DNA from: an uncultured Oscillibacter sp.
GTDB taxonomy: Bacteria; Bacillota; Clostridia; Oscillospirales; Oscillospiraceae
Assembly: GCA_910576845.1 (NCBI GenBank)
Contig: CAJTJA010000015.1
Coordinates: 1-25,583, forward strand
Length of the DNA: 25,583 nucleotides
Direction: 5' to 3'
Made by a program: the position numbers and the translations under genes. Below, piece by piece: positions 1-7,301 of this stretch. Under the pieces are notes generated by a model, which was not told the DNA's origin, did no database searches, and was given only the letters and a program-made list of their open reading frames with translations. Positions within the stretch are counted from its first letter, which is position 1; each line of letters starts with the position of its first letter.

Positions 1-98
1 TCAGCGGAGCGTTTGTCCTGTGAAGAGGAGGAGCAAGGAAACGCAGTGCAATTTCCGGCGAAAGCCGGAAATGGAACGAAGTGGACTTTGCTCCGACG
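1..98 (+). repeat. Dispersed structured repeat, copy 1 (left end cut by window)
   Basis: This shares its sequence with 3650-3846 and 4342-4549. Common parts are an AGCGGAGCGTTTG block, then GAGGAGGAGCAAGG, an internal hairpin, and a closing CTTTGCTCCGACG. The flanks GGAGCAA (30-36) and TTGCTCC (88-94) can pair. Inside, TTCCGGC and GCCGGAA (53-70) form a perfect 7-bp stem closed by a GAAA (GNRA-type) loop. Other copies keep the stems while changing bases. The element ends just before the promoter region of the surface-protein gene. It encodes no evident protein. Confidence 0.75.
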
Positions 99-133
99 TA
101 TATTACAGCTTTGTTACAACCGCGCAAAACCCC

Positions 134-162
134 TTGCATTTTGTCAGGCCCTCTGTTAAGAT
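134..162 (+). promoter_or_regulatory. Sigma-A-type promoter of the SLH surface-protein gene
   Basis: TTGCAT (134-139) and TAAGAT (157-162) are separated by 17 bp. The same -35 hexamer occurs before the polysaccharide operon at 7386. A start near 169 would give a leader of about 210 nt. Confidence 0.6.
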
Positions 163-380
163 ACGACCATGGAACGCCGCTCCGTCGCGGAAACGCCGGT
201 ACAGATACTGGTATTGGCTAGCCGCGGTATGTATACCGGGGGGACCGGACGCGGCGGGAAGTTCCAGAAATTAAAAAGCCGGAAGCTTTCAGCCCCACCG
301 GAACGCGGGGAAAAGCGCAGTCCTCAGCCAAAGGAGAGGCGGCGGCGTCCGGCCAATCAAAAAGGAGGAAATATCCACCT
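163..380 (+). other. Long 5' leader of the SLH gene
   Basis: This non-coding stretch lies between the promoter and the SLH protein start. It ends in a strong Shine-Dalgarno (AAGGAGG, 362-368) about 12 nt before the ATG. It is GC-rich with several short self-complementary runs. I recognise no riboswitch family in it. Open frames here lack ribosome sites and look accidental. Long leaders are common on highly expressed surface-layer mRNAs, where they can stabilise the transcript; applying that here is inference. Confidence 0.5.
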
Positions 381-3137
381 ATGAAGAAGTTCCTTTCTCT
401 GGTTCTGGCTCTGGTGATGGTCATGTCTCTGACTGTCGTCGGCGCCGGCGCTAAGGACTTCACGGACAGTGACTCCATCACTTATGACGAAGCCATTGAC
501 GTGATTTCCGCTCTGGGCGTTGTCGACGGTTATTCCGGCGGCGACTTCAAGCCCGAGGCTCAGCTGACCCGCGGAGCCGCTTCCAAGATCATCTGCAACC
601 TGATCCTGGGCGTGGCCGCTGCCAGCAATCTGCAGGCTACCTCCGCTCCCTTCCCCGATGTCCCCGCCAACAGCACGTTCGCGGGCTACATCGCCTACTG
701 CGCTAACGAGGGCATCATCGGCGGCTACGGCGATGGTTCCTTCCGTCCCTCCAACCCCCTGACCGGCTATGCCTTCATGAAGATGCTGCTGGGCGCCCTG
801 GGCTATGACTCCGCCAACGAGGGTCTGTCCGGTGCCAACTGGAGCATCCAGGTTGCCAAGCTGGTGCAGGGCATCGGCCTGGACAACGATCTCGAAGAGG
901 ACTTCGTCGGCTCCAAGATCGTCACCCGTGAAGAGGCCTGCCTCTATGCCTTCAACACCCTGAAGAGCAACATGGTCGAGTACAAGGTCCCCGGCACCAC
1001 CATCACCGTGAACGGCCTGGAGATCAACCAGAAGGCCAGCGAGGCTACCCCCCGCACCTATCCTGTCACCACCAACGGCACCACCACTGAGAAGAACTTC
1101 GGTTCCAACGGCCGCGGCAGCATCTATGACGACGGCTACATCCAGTTCGGCGAGGAGCACTTCGCCCGCCTGGTGCTGAACAGCGCCGAGCGCGACAGCT
1201 TCCAGCGCCCCGAGCACATGTGGACCTATAAGGGCGACAAGATCGGCTCTTATACCGACACTCCCGACGTCTCCTACGAGGGCAAGGTCACCATGGCCGA
1301 CATTTATGACGACCTGAACCTGACCTCCACCACCAAGGCTTTCGATGTGTACATCGACGGCATGGAAGCCGGCTACTTCTATCCTCTGGGTCAGAACGAC
1401 TATCAGGATGACGGTCCCGCCTGGCTCGCCGACCTGAAGGACAACAAGACCCTGAAGATCGACAGCGGCGTCGTTGCCAGCAACAAGATGATCGGCACCG
1501 GCCCGGGCTGCGTGGTTGAGTGCTACAAGACCGGCACCCAGAAGACCGAGGGCACCATCGTTGTCATCAACACCTACATCGGCGAGATCGTTTCCGTGAA
1601 CGCCGCTGAGGGCAAGCATGCCGCTACCGCCGAGATCGCTCCCGTGGGCGACTACTTCGACGATGCTACCACCAACGCTGCTGTGACCACCCGCGTCCTT
1701 GAGGGCGGCGACAGCGATTACGAGGCCGTGTTCGAGACCGAGAAGTTCGAAGTTGGCGACGTTGTCACCTTCAACTATGCCTTCTCCGAGGACGGCACCT
1801 CCGGTTCTCCCAAGAAGGTTGCCAAGGCCGAGTCCGTTGAGGGCGAGGTTAAGGATTACACCGACCAGGAGAGCTTCACTCTGGGCGGCACCGAGTACAA
1901 GTACAGCAAGATGGCCACTCAGAAGGTTATCAGCTCCGACATCGGCACCACCGTCACCGCTTACCTCGACAAGCAGGGCAACGTCCTGTACTACACCGAG
2001 GGCAAGGACAACGCCAAGAACTATGCTCTGGTTCTCGACGCTGGCATGCGCGGCCGTGTGGGCGGCAACTCCTTCGAGGCTGAGCTGCTCTTCGCCGACG
2101 GCACCACCAAGCTCGTCACCACCGACAAGCAGTATGGCGCTACCGATGACAGCAGCCATGACACCTCCGACAAGACCTGCATGATCGGCGAGTGGGTGTT
2201 CTATCGTGAGGACAGCCGCGGCCGTTACGTCCTGACCCGTCCTTCCAAGAACGCTGACGCTACTTGGGATAACATGATGGACTCCAACCACGAGCCCGAG
2301 ACCAGCAAGTACACCGTGACCTCTGCTGATAACATCGGCAAGGCCGGCGATACCGCCAGCCGTCTGAAGATTGATGGCAACATTGCCCGCCTGAACAGCG
2401 ACACTGTGATCATCATCAAGACCGCTGCCGACCGCTTCAAGGTCTACACCGGCGTGAAGAACCTGCCCACCATCCGTCATGAGGACAGCGCTGGTAACCC
2501 CGTTCAGAACGATATCCTGTTCAGCGTTCTGACCCGTCAGAACCAGACCTACGCGAAGTTCGTCTACATCGACGCCACTGACGCTGATGTTGAGAACCGG
2601 ACCAACACGGATATCTTCCTGGTTGGCGCGAAGGCCAAGCTGAGCAACAACGGCACTGACGATTACTACAGCTTCAAGGGCGTTGTGGACGGCAAGATTG
2701 TCAACCGCATCAACCTGAACTGGAACGACGTCAATACCCAGGGCGTCATCAACCACCTGATCGGCAATGACGACAGCGGCATCCTGCTGAGCTCCTTCAG
2801 CGTGAATGACAACCTGTACGAGGTTGACATGGCTGACGAGGTCAACATCACTCCCGACGGCAACGGCGTTTCCGCCACTACCGGCGAGGTTGAGAAGGTC
2901 ACTGCCGAGGCCATCACCATTGACGACGGCTCTGTCACCGACTCTTACGCGATCGCTGATGGCTGCAAGTTCTTCCGTGTGGATGACTCCAGCACCAACA
3001 CCCGTATCGTGGAGAGCACCTGGCGCGGCATCAGCAAGGGCGACATCGGCACTGGCTCCCGCGACAAGTACGCTTACGTCGGCCTGTCCCTGAACCGCGA
3101 CTACGAGGTCACCGCTGTTTACTGGAGACTTGCCTGA
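381..3137 (+). CDS. Secreted S-layer-type protein with three SLH domains
   Basis: A 918-residue protein that starts with a classical signal peptide: basic MKK, a hydrophobic core to about residue 20, and a likely AGA cleavage site near residue 24. Three SLH repeats follow at about residues 27-80, 90-145 and 150-200. The first contains DGYSGGDFKPEAQLTRG, the second GGYGDGSFRPSNPLTG, and the third REEACLYAFNTLK. SLH domains bind pyruvylated secondary cell wall polymer, so the N-terminus should anchor the protein to the wall. The other 700 residues are acidic, rich in Asp, Thr and Gly, and have no family I recognise; they probably form the exposed array or a surface domain. Codons are strongly biased to GGC, ACC, AAG and GAC, as expected for an abundant protein. 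The gene has its own promoter and terminator. The surface-polymer cluster downstream may make the glycan it binds or carries (inference). Confidence 0.9.
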   Translation: MKKFLSLVLALVMVMSLTVVGAGAKDFTDSDSITYDEAIDVISALGVVDGYSGGDFKPEAQLTRGAASKIICNLILGVAAASNLQATSAPFPDVPANSTFAGYIAYCANEGIIGGYGDGSFRPSNPLTGYAFMKMLLGALGYDSANEGLSGANWSIQVAKLVQGIGLDNDLEEDFVGSKIVTREEACLYAFNTLKSNMVEYKVPGTTITVNGLEINQKASEATPRTYPVTTNGTTTEKNFGSNGRGSIYDDGYIQFGEEHFARLVLNSAERDSFQRPEHMWTYKGDKIGSYTDTPDVSYEGKVTMADIYDDLNLTSTTKAFDVYIDGMEAGYFYPLGQNDYQDDGPAWLADLKDNKTLKIDSGVVASNKMIGTGPGCVVECYKTGTQKTEGTIVVINTYIGEIVSVNAAEGKHAATAEIAPVGDYFDDATTNAAVTTRVLEGGDSDYEAVFETEKFEVGDVVTFNYAFSEDGTSGSPKKVAKAESVEGEVKDYTDQESFTLGGTEYKYSKMATQKVISSDIGTTVTAYLDKQGNVLYYTEGKDNAKNYALVLDAGMRGRVGGNSFEAELLFADGTTKLVTTDKQYGATDDSSHDTSDKTCMIGEWVFYREDSRGRYVLTRPSKNADATWDNMMDSNHEPETSKYTVTSADNIGKAGDTASRLKIDGNIARLNSDTVIIIKTAADRFKVYTGVKNLPTIRHEDSAGNPVQNDILFSVLTRQNQTYAKFVYIDATDADVENRTNTDIFLVGAKAKLSNNGTDDYYSFKGVVDGKIVNRINLNWNDVNTQGVINHLIGNDDSGILLSSFSVNDNLYEVDMADEVNITPDGNGVSATTGEVEKVTAEAITIDDGSVTDSYAIADGCKFFRVDDSSTNTRIVESTWRGISKGDIGTGSRDKYAYVGLSLNRDYEVTAVYWRLA

Positions 3138-3197
3138 TCGAATTCTCTGAATTCGTGAATCGCAGTTGACAGTTTCCGCAAGGACTGACTGAGTGCG

Positions 3198-3233
3198 AAG
3201 CCCCCCGCTCCTTTTGGAGCGGGGGGCTTTTTC
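3198..3233 (+). terminator. Rho-independent terminator of the SLH gene
   Basis: AAGCCCCCCGCTCC (3198-3211) pairs with GGAGCGGGGGGCTT across a TTTT loop and is followed by a T run. It closes the SLH transcription unit just upstream of the first antisense promoter. Confidence 0.93.
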
Positions 3234-3241
3234 GTTCGGGA

Positions 3242-3269
3242 TTGACAAACGCGAGAAAAAGAGTATAAT
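3242..3269 (+). promoter_or_regulatory. Promoter of antisense-type RNA, cassette 1
   Basis: A consensus TTGACA (3242-3247) and TATAAT (3264-3269) are separated by 16 bp. The whole block from ATTGACAAACG through AGGGCGCTGCCG is repeated almost exactly at 3847-3898 in cassette 2. No ribosome site or good ORF follows, so it should drive a short RNA. Confidence 0.85.
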
Positions 3270-3275
3270 GAAATA

Positions 3276-3368
3276 TAGAAAGGGCGCTGCCGATACGCGG
3301 TTCAGCCCGACAAGGTTAGATTTCTACCAGCATAGAAACCGTCACCGTGCAGGGTGGCGGTTTCTGCG
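3276..3368 (+). ncRNA. Putative antisense RNA (antitoxin-type), cassette 1
   Basis: Predicted from the strong promoter at 3242 to a 13-bp stem at 3334-3365 (AGAAACCGTCACC against GGTGGCGGTTTCT, one G-T wobble) followed by GCGTTTT. The RNA would be about 90 nt and would overlap the last third of the small ORF on the opposite strand. The 5' end is placed from the -10 box and is approximate. The U run is short, so the terminator is weaker than in cassette 2. Confidence 0.6.
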
Positions 3369-3419
3369 TTTTACGATAATCGTTACCGTGAAGATACCGA
3401 TATGTAACGTAATCCGCAT
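3342..3419 (-). CDS. Small peptide, putative type I toxin, cassette 1
   Basis: A 25-residue ORF starting MRITLHIG, with a beta-branched core TVTIIV and the basic tail KRRNRHPAR. The start is supported by a perfect GGAGG (forward strand CCTCC, 3427-3431) with good spacing. That Shine-Dalgarno sits in a CCTCC-GAAA-GGAGG hairpin, which would hide it from ribosomes, a common feature of type I toxin mRNAs. Its own promoter lies at 3481-3510, and the 3' part overlaps a plus-strand RNA. I recall similar short peptides with IT-HIG and VT-IVK patterns as unnamed proteins in Clostridia but cannot give a family name. Toxicity is inferred from architecture only. The peptide is only modestly hydrophobic, so it is a less typical membrane toxin than its partner at 3960. 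Confidence 0.6.
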   Translation of the reverse strand: MRITLHIGIFTVTIIVKRRNRHPAR

Positions 3420-3480
3420 GGCTCCACCTCCTTTCGGAGGATGTGGCCGGACCGCCTACCGTTATGGCAGCGCCGAAGTT

Positions 3481-3510
3481 ATTTTAGCATATCCGGCGAC
3501 AAGTTGTCAA
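3481..3510 (-). promoter_or_regulatory. Promoter of the small toxin-like gene, cassette 1
   Basis: Read on the minus strand, TTGACA (3505-3510) and TAAAAT (3481-3486) are separated by 18 bp. The arrangement at 4143-4172 is the same. The leader that follows begins with GGCGCTGCC, the same word that opens the opposing antisense RNA. Confidence 0.75.
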
Positions 3511-3518
3511 ATCCAGGG

Positions 3519-3649
3519 ATGCGTGTCCTAACTGGCTTTTTACTATTTATATATGTATGGGGATGTATTGCGTATGAAACCGCCCGTCCCGGCGCAGTCC
3601 CGTTCGTATTCTCCGCATCTCCAACGCTTACCTTATGCCGCCCTGTCCT
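3519..3649. other. Intergenic spacer between cassette 1 and repeat copy A
   Basis: An AT-richer stretch. A part around 3555-3580 (ATGTATTGCGTATG) resembles 4195-4210 (ATGTATTGCATATG), which lies at the same position after cassette 2. This suggests the duplicated unit is larger than the toxin-antitoxin core. No gene with a ribosome site was seen. Confidence 0.45.
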
Positions 3650-3846
3650 TAAACCACCCAAAAATCCGCGGATTTCTGAGGCCCCGTGAAAACCCAGCGC
3701 AAACGGATTTTCCCCTCTCGTTCTCTCGTCTTTATCACAGGATAAACCAGCGAAGCGTTTGCGGAGGGAAGAGGAGGAGCAAGGGAGCGCAGTGCAGTTT
3801 TCGGCGTAAGCCGGAAACGAAATGAAGCGCACTTTGCTCCGACGAG
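3650..3846 (+). repeat. Dispersed structured repeat, copy A
   Basis: A full-length copy that can be followed in parallel with 4342-4549. It contains the palindrome AAATCCGCGGATTT, then CAGCGCAAACGGATTTTCCCC, TTTATCACAGGA, the AGCGAAGCGTTTGCGGAGGG block, and the hairpin module. The outer stem is GGAGCAA with TTGCTCC. The inner stem is TTTTCGGC with GCCGGAAA (one wobble) around a GTAA (GNRA-type) loop. The element abuts the -35 box of cassette 2. Confidence 0.8.
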
Positions 3847-3847
3847 A

Positions 3848-3875
3848 TTGACAAACGCGAGAAAAAGAGTATAAT
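3848..3875 (+). promoter_or_regulatory. Promoter of antisense-type RNA, cassette 2
   Basis: TTGACA (3848-3853) and TATAAT (3870-3875) are separated by 16 bp. From 3847 to about 3898 the sequence matches 3241-3292, showing a recent duplication or selection on this promoter and 5' end. Confidence 0.85.
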
Positions 3876-3881
3876 GAAATA

Positions 3882-3971
3882 TAGAAAGGGCGCTGCCGGA
3901 CAAACGGTCAGCTCCCCTGACGAGTTACAGAAGTAACCGCTTGCTTGGAGGCTGGGCGGTTACTTCTTTTT
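3882..3971 (+). ncRNA. Putative antisense RNA (antitoxin-type), cassette 2
   Basis: Predicted from the promoter at 3848 to a strong terminator at 3929-3971. The RNA of about 90 nt would overlap the end of the 28-residue toxin-like ORF on the other strand. Its first ~17 nt match the antisense RNA of cassette 1, while the rest differs, as expected if each RNA is specific for its own partner. Confidence 0.7.
3929..3971 (+). terminator. Terminator of the cassette 2 antisense RNA
   Basis: AGAAGTAACCGC (3929-3940) and GCGGTTACTTCT (3956-3967) form a perfect 12-bp stem followed by TTTTT. The right arm also encodes the last codons and stop of the minus-strand ORF. Confidence 0.88.
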
Positions 3972-4046
3972 ATTGGCCTGAATGAACAGGGCAATAATGC
4001 CAACGATTAGAATACCTGTCTGAATAAGATCAGAGTATGTAACCAT
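3960..4046 (-). CDS. Holin-like small membrane peptide, putative type I toxin, cassette 2
   Basis: A 28-residue ORF: a polar start MVTYSDLIQ, a single membrane helix GILIVGIIALFIQ, and a lysine tail KKK. This matches the 'putative holin-like toxin' group of short Firmicutes peptides, which are type I toxins thought to insert in the inner membrane. The start has an AGGGGGG ribosome site 8 nt upstream. That site can pair with GCTCCCC in the leader, so translation may be held back until the leader refolds. The mRNA should start near 4136, giving a leader of about 90 nt. A plus-strand RNA overlaps the 3' end. I see the peptide pattern and architecture; the toxic function is inferred from the family. 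Confidence 0.78.
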   Translation of the reverse strand: MVTYSDLIQTGILIVGIIALFIQANKKK

Positions 4047-4142
4047 GAGACAGCCCCCCTTTCGTAAGAGCAGGGGAGCAAGAAGCGCCCCTGGAGAAAC
4101 AGGGGAACGAACCGCTTGCCGTTTATCGGCAGCGCCGGGGCT

Positions 4143-4172
4143 ATTTTATCATAGTCAGCGATAAATTGTCAA
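4143..4172 (-). promoter_or_regulatory. Promoter of the holin-like toxin gene, cassette 2
   Basis: On the minus strand, TTGACA (4167-4172) and TAAAAT (4143-4148) are separated by 18 bp, as at 3481-3510. The leader then contains GGCGCTGCCGATAAACGG, which resembles GGCGCTGCCGGACAAACGG in the facing antisense RNA. Confidence 0.78.
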
Positions 4173-4257
4173 ATCCCAGCGCTTATCATTATACATGTAT
4201 TGCATATGTAACCACCGGGAACCGGAGCTTGCCTGACCGCGTCTCCCGTCTTAACCC

Positions 4258-4330
4258 CGAGGCAAACCAGCGAAGCGTTTGCGAAGGGGAGAGGAGGGAC
4301 AAGGAAACCTAGTGGATTTAGTTTTATCGT
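4258..4330 (+). repeat. Dispersed structured repeat, partial or diverged copy C
   Basis: AAACCAGCGAAGCGTTTGCG followed by AGGGGAGAGGAGGGACAAGGAAAC matches the second half of the other copies. The closing stem is GGGAC with GTCCC (4290 to about 4323), instead of GGAGC with GCTCC, so both sides have changed together. Confidence 0.6.
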
Positions 4331-4341
4331 CCCCTCGTTCT

Positions 4342-4549
4342 TAAAACACCCAAAAATCCGCGGATTTCTGAAGGCCCCGCGAAAACCTCAGCGCAAACCT
4401 CAGCGCAAACGGATTTTCCCCTCTCGTTCCTCGTCTTTATCACAGGACAAACCAGCGGAGCGTTTGCGGAGGGAAGAGGAGGAGCAGCGGAATGAGCGCA
4501 CTTTGCCGCCAAGCGGCAAAGCAAGCGATATAGAGCTTGCTCCGACGAG
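4342..4549 (+). repeat. Dispersed structured repeat, copy B
   Basis: Parallel to 3650-3846, with an extra 12-bp tandem duplication of CTCAGCGCAAAC at about 4388-4411. The inner hairpin is different in sequence but again perfect: CTTTGCCGC with GCGGCAAAG (4501-4521). A further stem, AGCAAGC with GCTTGCT, follows before the closing CTCCGACGAG. The element ends about 15 bp before the -35 box of the ligase-gene promoter. Confidence 0.78.
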
Positions 4550-4564
4550 GTTTACAAACTGTTC

Positions 4565-4593
4565 TTGAAATAGCGGCGCTTTCGGTATATAAT
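4565..4593 (+). promoter_or_regulatory. Promoter of the O-antigen-ligase-like gene
   Basis: TTGAAA (4565-4570) and TATAAT (4588-4593) have an ideal 17-bp gap. Transcription should begin near 4600. Confidence 0.82.
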
Positions 4594-4599
4594 ATCGTC

Positions 4600-4781
4600 G
4601 TTAAAGCTGAAAAGCGGCCTTTTCCATTTTTCGGCGCGGAATGCGCTTGCCCGCGAAGCGGGGCATTTCTCTTGTGGGCTTTGCTGCCGGACAGGCTCCG
4701 GAGAGCTCTTTGCCGCCTGTAAAACAGCTTGTGTCCGAAAGACGATCTCAGGCCCTTCCGGCCTGCTTCCCAGGAGGAGCT
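4600..4781 (+). promoter_or_regulatory. Leader of the ligase-like gene with small hairpins
   Basis: The 180-nt leader has GAAAAG/CTTTTC (4609-4624) followed by CATTTTT, and TGCCCGC/GCGGGGCA (4648-4665, one bulge) followed by TTTCTCTT. Either could be a weak attenuator. I cannot assign it to a known class. The ribosome site is AGGAGG at 4772-4777. Confidence 0.35.
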
Positions 4782-7268
4782 ATGAAACGAAAGAAACCCC
4801 AGACAGATGCCCATGCTTCCGAAACCGCCCGGATTTCCGCCGCCCCCGCCGGGGCAGGGAAGGAATTCTCCCTTTTGGATACCGCGGCGGTGGTCTTGTT
4901 CAGCCTGGCCCTGCTCTTTGCCATGACGGTGCAGACCGGGCAGGTCTCCCTTGCGCTGATGGCAGGGGCGCTGCTGCTGTCCTTGGGCCGGGGCCCCCTC
5001 CGGCGCTTTCGGGAGCGGTTCAGTGTCCCGGTGCTGGGGCTGTGGGGCTATGCCCTGATGAACGGCCTTGCCGCCATTTACTCGCCCTTCGGGGATTCCG
5101 CGGTGCCGGAGTTTTACAAGCTGGGGGCCTCCTTCTCTCTGGCGGCGGTGCTTCTGGCCCGGTTTGACGGGCGGCATGTCCGGCGGCTCCTCTGGGGGTT
5201 TGCCGCCGTCAGCGCGGTGATGGGCCTTTTGTGCCTGGACGCGGCGAACAATGGCCCGCTGTTCCAGGCGTTCAACGGCTGGGTAGAGGCGCTGGGCGGC
5301 TCTTATGCCCACATTCCCCAGGATGAGACCGGCCGGGTGGTGGGCCTTTATAACGACGCGAACGTCTCCGGCAGCATCCTGGGCCTGGGGTCCCTGGTGT
5401 CGCTCTATCTGATTCACTCGGAGGAAAAGCGCTGGACCCGGCTTCCGGCCTGTGTCCTGCTGGGGCTCAATGCCCAGGTGTTTTTCCTCTCCATGAGCCG
5501 GGGCGCGATTTTGTGCTTCGGCCTGGCTCTTCTGGTCTGGCTGGCGGTGGAGGAGAAGCGTCTGCGGCTGTTCTTCCTGATGTTCCTTTCCGCCGTAGTG
5601 ACGGTGGGCTTTTCCGTGGTGATTATGCCCATGGTCAGCCGGACCGTCTCCCTGCCCCTGGTCCTGACAGCGGCTTCCGGCCTGGTAATCTTCCCTCTGG
5701 ACCTGCTGCTGACAGACCGTCTGACAGGTCTGCTTGCGGGCCGGGGGAAGGCGGTGGCGGCGGTGCTTGCCGGCCTGGCGGTGCTCTGCGGGATATACGC
5801 CTTTGCGGCTTTCCATGTGACGGGCCCCTATGTTTTTGGGGGAAGCGCGGACCGTCTGATTCGGAGTGTCACCCTGCCCGCCGGGACCTACACGGTGACG
5901 GGCGATTGGGACGGCGGCGCGGGGATCGGAATGAACGCCTACACCCGCACGCCGGAAGAGGCGCTGATGAACAAGGCCACTCCCCTGGGAGATACCCGCC
6001 TGGAGGAGCTGCGCTTTGAGCTGGAGACGGAGTCCAAGGTGTTCATCACTCTCTACGGAGGCAGGGACGCGGAGATTCGCCGGATGGCCCTGAGCGACGG
6101 GACCCGGGAGTTTGAGGTGCCCCTGACCTACAAGCTGGCCCCCTCCGTGCTGATGAACCGGCTGCATCACGGGCTCTTCAACAGCTACAGCTTCCAGGTT
6201 CGGGTTCAGTTTATGAAGGACGCCTGGAAAATCTTTGCGACCAGTCCCCTGATGGGTCACGGCCTGGGCGCCACGGAGGGGCTGTATACCTCCGTTCAGC
6301 CCTTCTTCTATGAGTCGCTTTATGTGCACAACCATCTGCTTCAATCCATGACGGATATGGGCCTTTTGGGCCTGGCGGGCCTTCTGTGCGTGGTGGGGGG
6401 AAGCCTGTGGCTGCTTCTCCGGCGTCTGCGGGAGGCACGGGATCCCCTGGCGGCGGCGCTGCTGGCCTGCTGGGTGCTGCTGAACACACACAGCCTGATG
6501 GAGATCAATTTTTCTATCCGGGCTTATCAGTGCGCGGCTTGGTTTTTGCTGCTGCTCCCGGTCCTGCTGTGGGGGAAACCCCTGGCGGCAGGGGAGCGGG
6601 CGGCGAAGCTGGGAGGCTGGTTTACCGCCGGCTTTTTGGCGCTGTGGCTGCTGGTCTTCGGCGGGCTGCTGGTGAGCCACCGGATGGTTCTCCGGGAGGC
6701 GGCGGACTTTTACACAGACAGCGCGCAGGAGTTCCTTGACAAGCTCCGGGACTTTACACGCCGGGATGTGTTTGACCGTGAGAGCTATCAATTGGAATAT
6801 GTGGCCGCTGTGGCCACAGTGAACGACAGCCGTTACAACCGGGAGAAGCTCCTCTATGTGGAGCAGATGCGCAAGTCCGGCACCTATACCGCCTGTTCCG
6901 GCCTGGCCCGGTATTATTACCTGCCCCGGGGAGAGCTGGAGCAGCTCTTTGCGTGCTCCCGGGAGGGCATCGCCCAGGAGGCCTCTACCAACGAGGCCTG
7001 GAACCTGCAATTGGATTTCTACCGCAACGAGGTTCTGCCCGCTGCCGGAGCGGGGCAGATGGATGTATTCATCAGCGGCGTGCTGGCGCTGGACGCCTTC
7101 CTGACGGAGTGGAGCGAGGGCCGTCTGGAGGAAATCCAGCTCTCAGAGGAGAACGCCCTTTTCCTGGAGCGGGTCCGGGAGGGCCGCAGCCAGGGTTTCC
7201 CGAATGAGACGATGTACCTCTACCTGTCCGGCGCTTTCGACGCCGCGCCGGGTTCGGAGGCAGGCTGA
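4782..7268 (+). CDS. O-antigen ligase/polymerase-like (Wzy_C family) membrane protein
   Basis: An 828-residue polytopic membrane protein. The start at 4782 is chosen because AGGAGG lies 5 nt upstream; an in-frame ATG at 4641 has no ribosome site. About ten membrane helices surround a family-type core: FFLSMSRGAILCFG near residue 233 and the ligase-like segment SPLMGHGLGATEG near residue 488, followed by YVHNHLLQSMTDMGLLG. Between two helix groups, at about residues 345-450, lies a soluble, beta-rich insert. A soluble C-terminal region of about 190 residues follows the last helix, rich in Tyr, Glu and Leu, perhaps helical repeats. Family members join a lipid-linked glycan to an acceptor or polymerise repeat units. 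It is transcribed alone, with its own promoter and terminator, just before the glycan cluster, so it may act on that glycan. Ligase versus polymerase cannot be decided from sequence. Confidence 0.82.
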   Translation: MKRKKPQTDAHASETARISAAPAGAGKEFSLLDTAAVVLFSLALLFAMTVQTGQVSLALMAGALLLSLGRGPLRRFRERFSVPVLGLWGYALMNGLAAIYSPFGDSAVPEFYKLGASFSLAAVLLARFDGRHVRRLLWGFAAVSAVMGLLCLDAANNGPLFQAFNGWVEALGGSYAHIPQDETGRVVGLYNDANVSGSILGLGSLVSLYLIHSEEKRWTRLPACVLLGLNAQVFFLSMSRGAILCFGLALLVWLAVEEKRLRLFFLMFLSAVVTVGFSVVIMPMVSRTVSLPLVLTAASGLVIFPLDLLLTDRLTGLLAGRGKAVAAVLAGLAVLCGIYAFAAFHVTGPYVFGGSADRLIRSVTLPAGTYTVTGDWDGGAGIGMNAYTRTPEEALMNKATPLGDTRLEELRFELETESKVFITLYGGRDAEIRRMALSDGTREFEVPLTYKLAPSVLMNRLHHGLFNSYSFQVRVQFMKDAWKIFATSPLMGHGLGATEGLYTSVQPFFYESLYVHNHLLQSMTDMGLLGLAGLLCVVGGSLWLLLRRLREARDPLAAALLACWVLLNTHSLMEINFSIRAYQCAAWFLLLLPVLLWGKPLAAGERAAKLGGWFTAGFLALWLLVFGGLLVSHRMVLREAADFYTDSAQEFLDKLRDFTRRDVFDRESYQLEYVAAVATVNDSRYNREKLLYVEQMRKSGTYTACSGLARYYYLPRGELEQLFACSREGIAQEASTNEAWNLQLDFYRNEVLPAAGAGQMDVFISGVLALDAFLTEWSEGRLEEIQLSEENALFLERVREGRSQGFPNETMYLYLSGAFDAAPGSEAG

Positions 7269-7301
7269 CCGGCGGCCGCCGCCTATGAATACCGCGTCTG
7301 G

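Noticed and set aside
20..384. Short plus-strand ORFs before the SLH gene
   Set aside because: They cross a repeat and a promoter, lack ribosome sites and have no protein-like composition.
357..3248. 963-codon open frame on the minus strand
   Set aside because: It is antisense to the SLH gene and arises from its GC-rich third positions. The translation is low-complexity Val/Gly/Ala/Asp and has no ribosome site.
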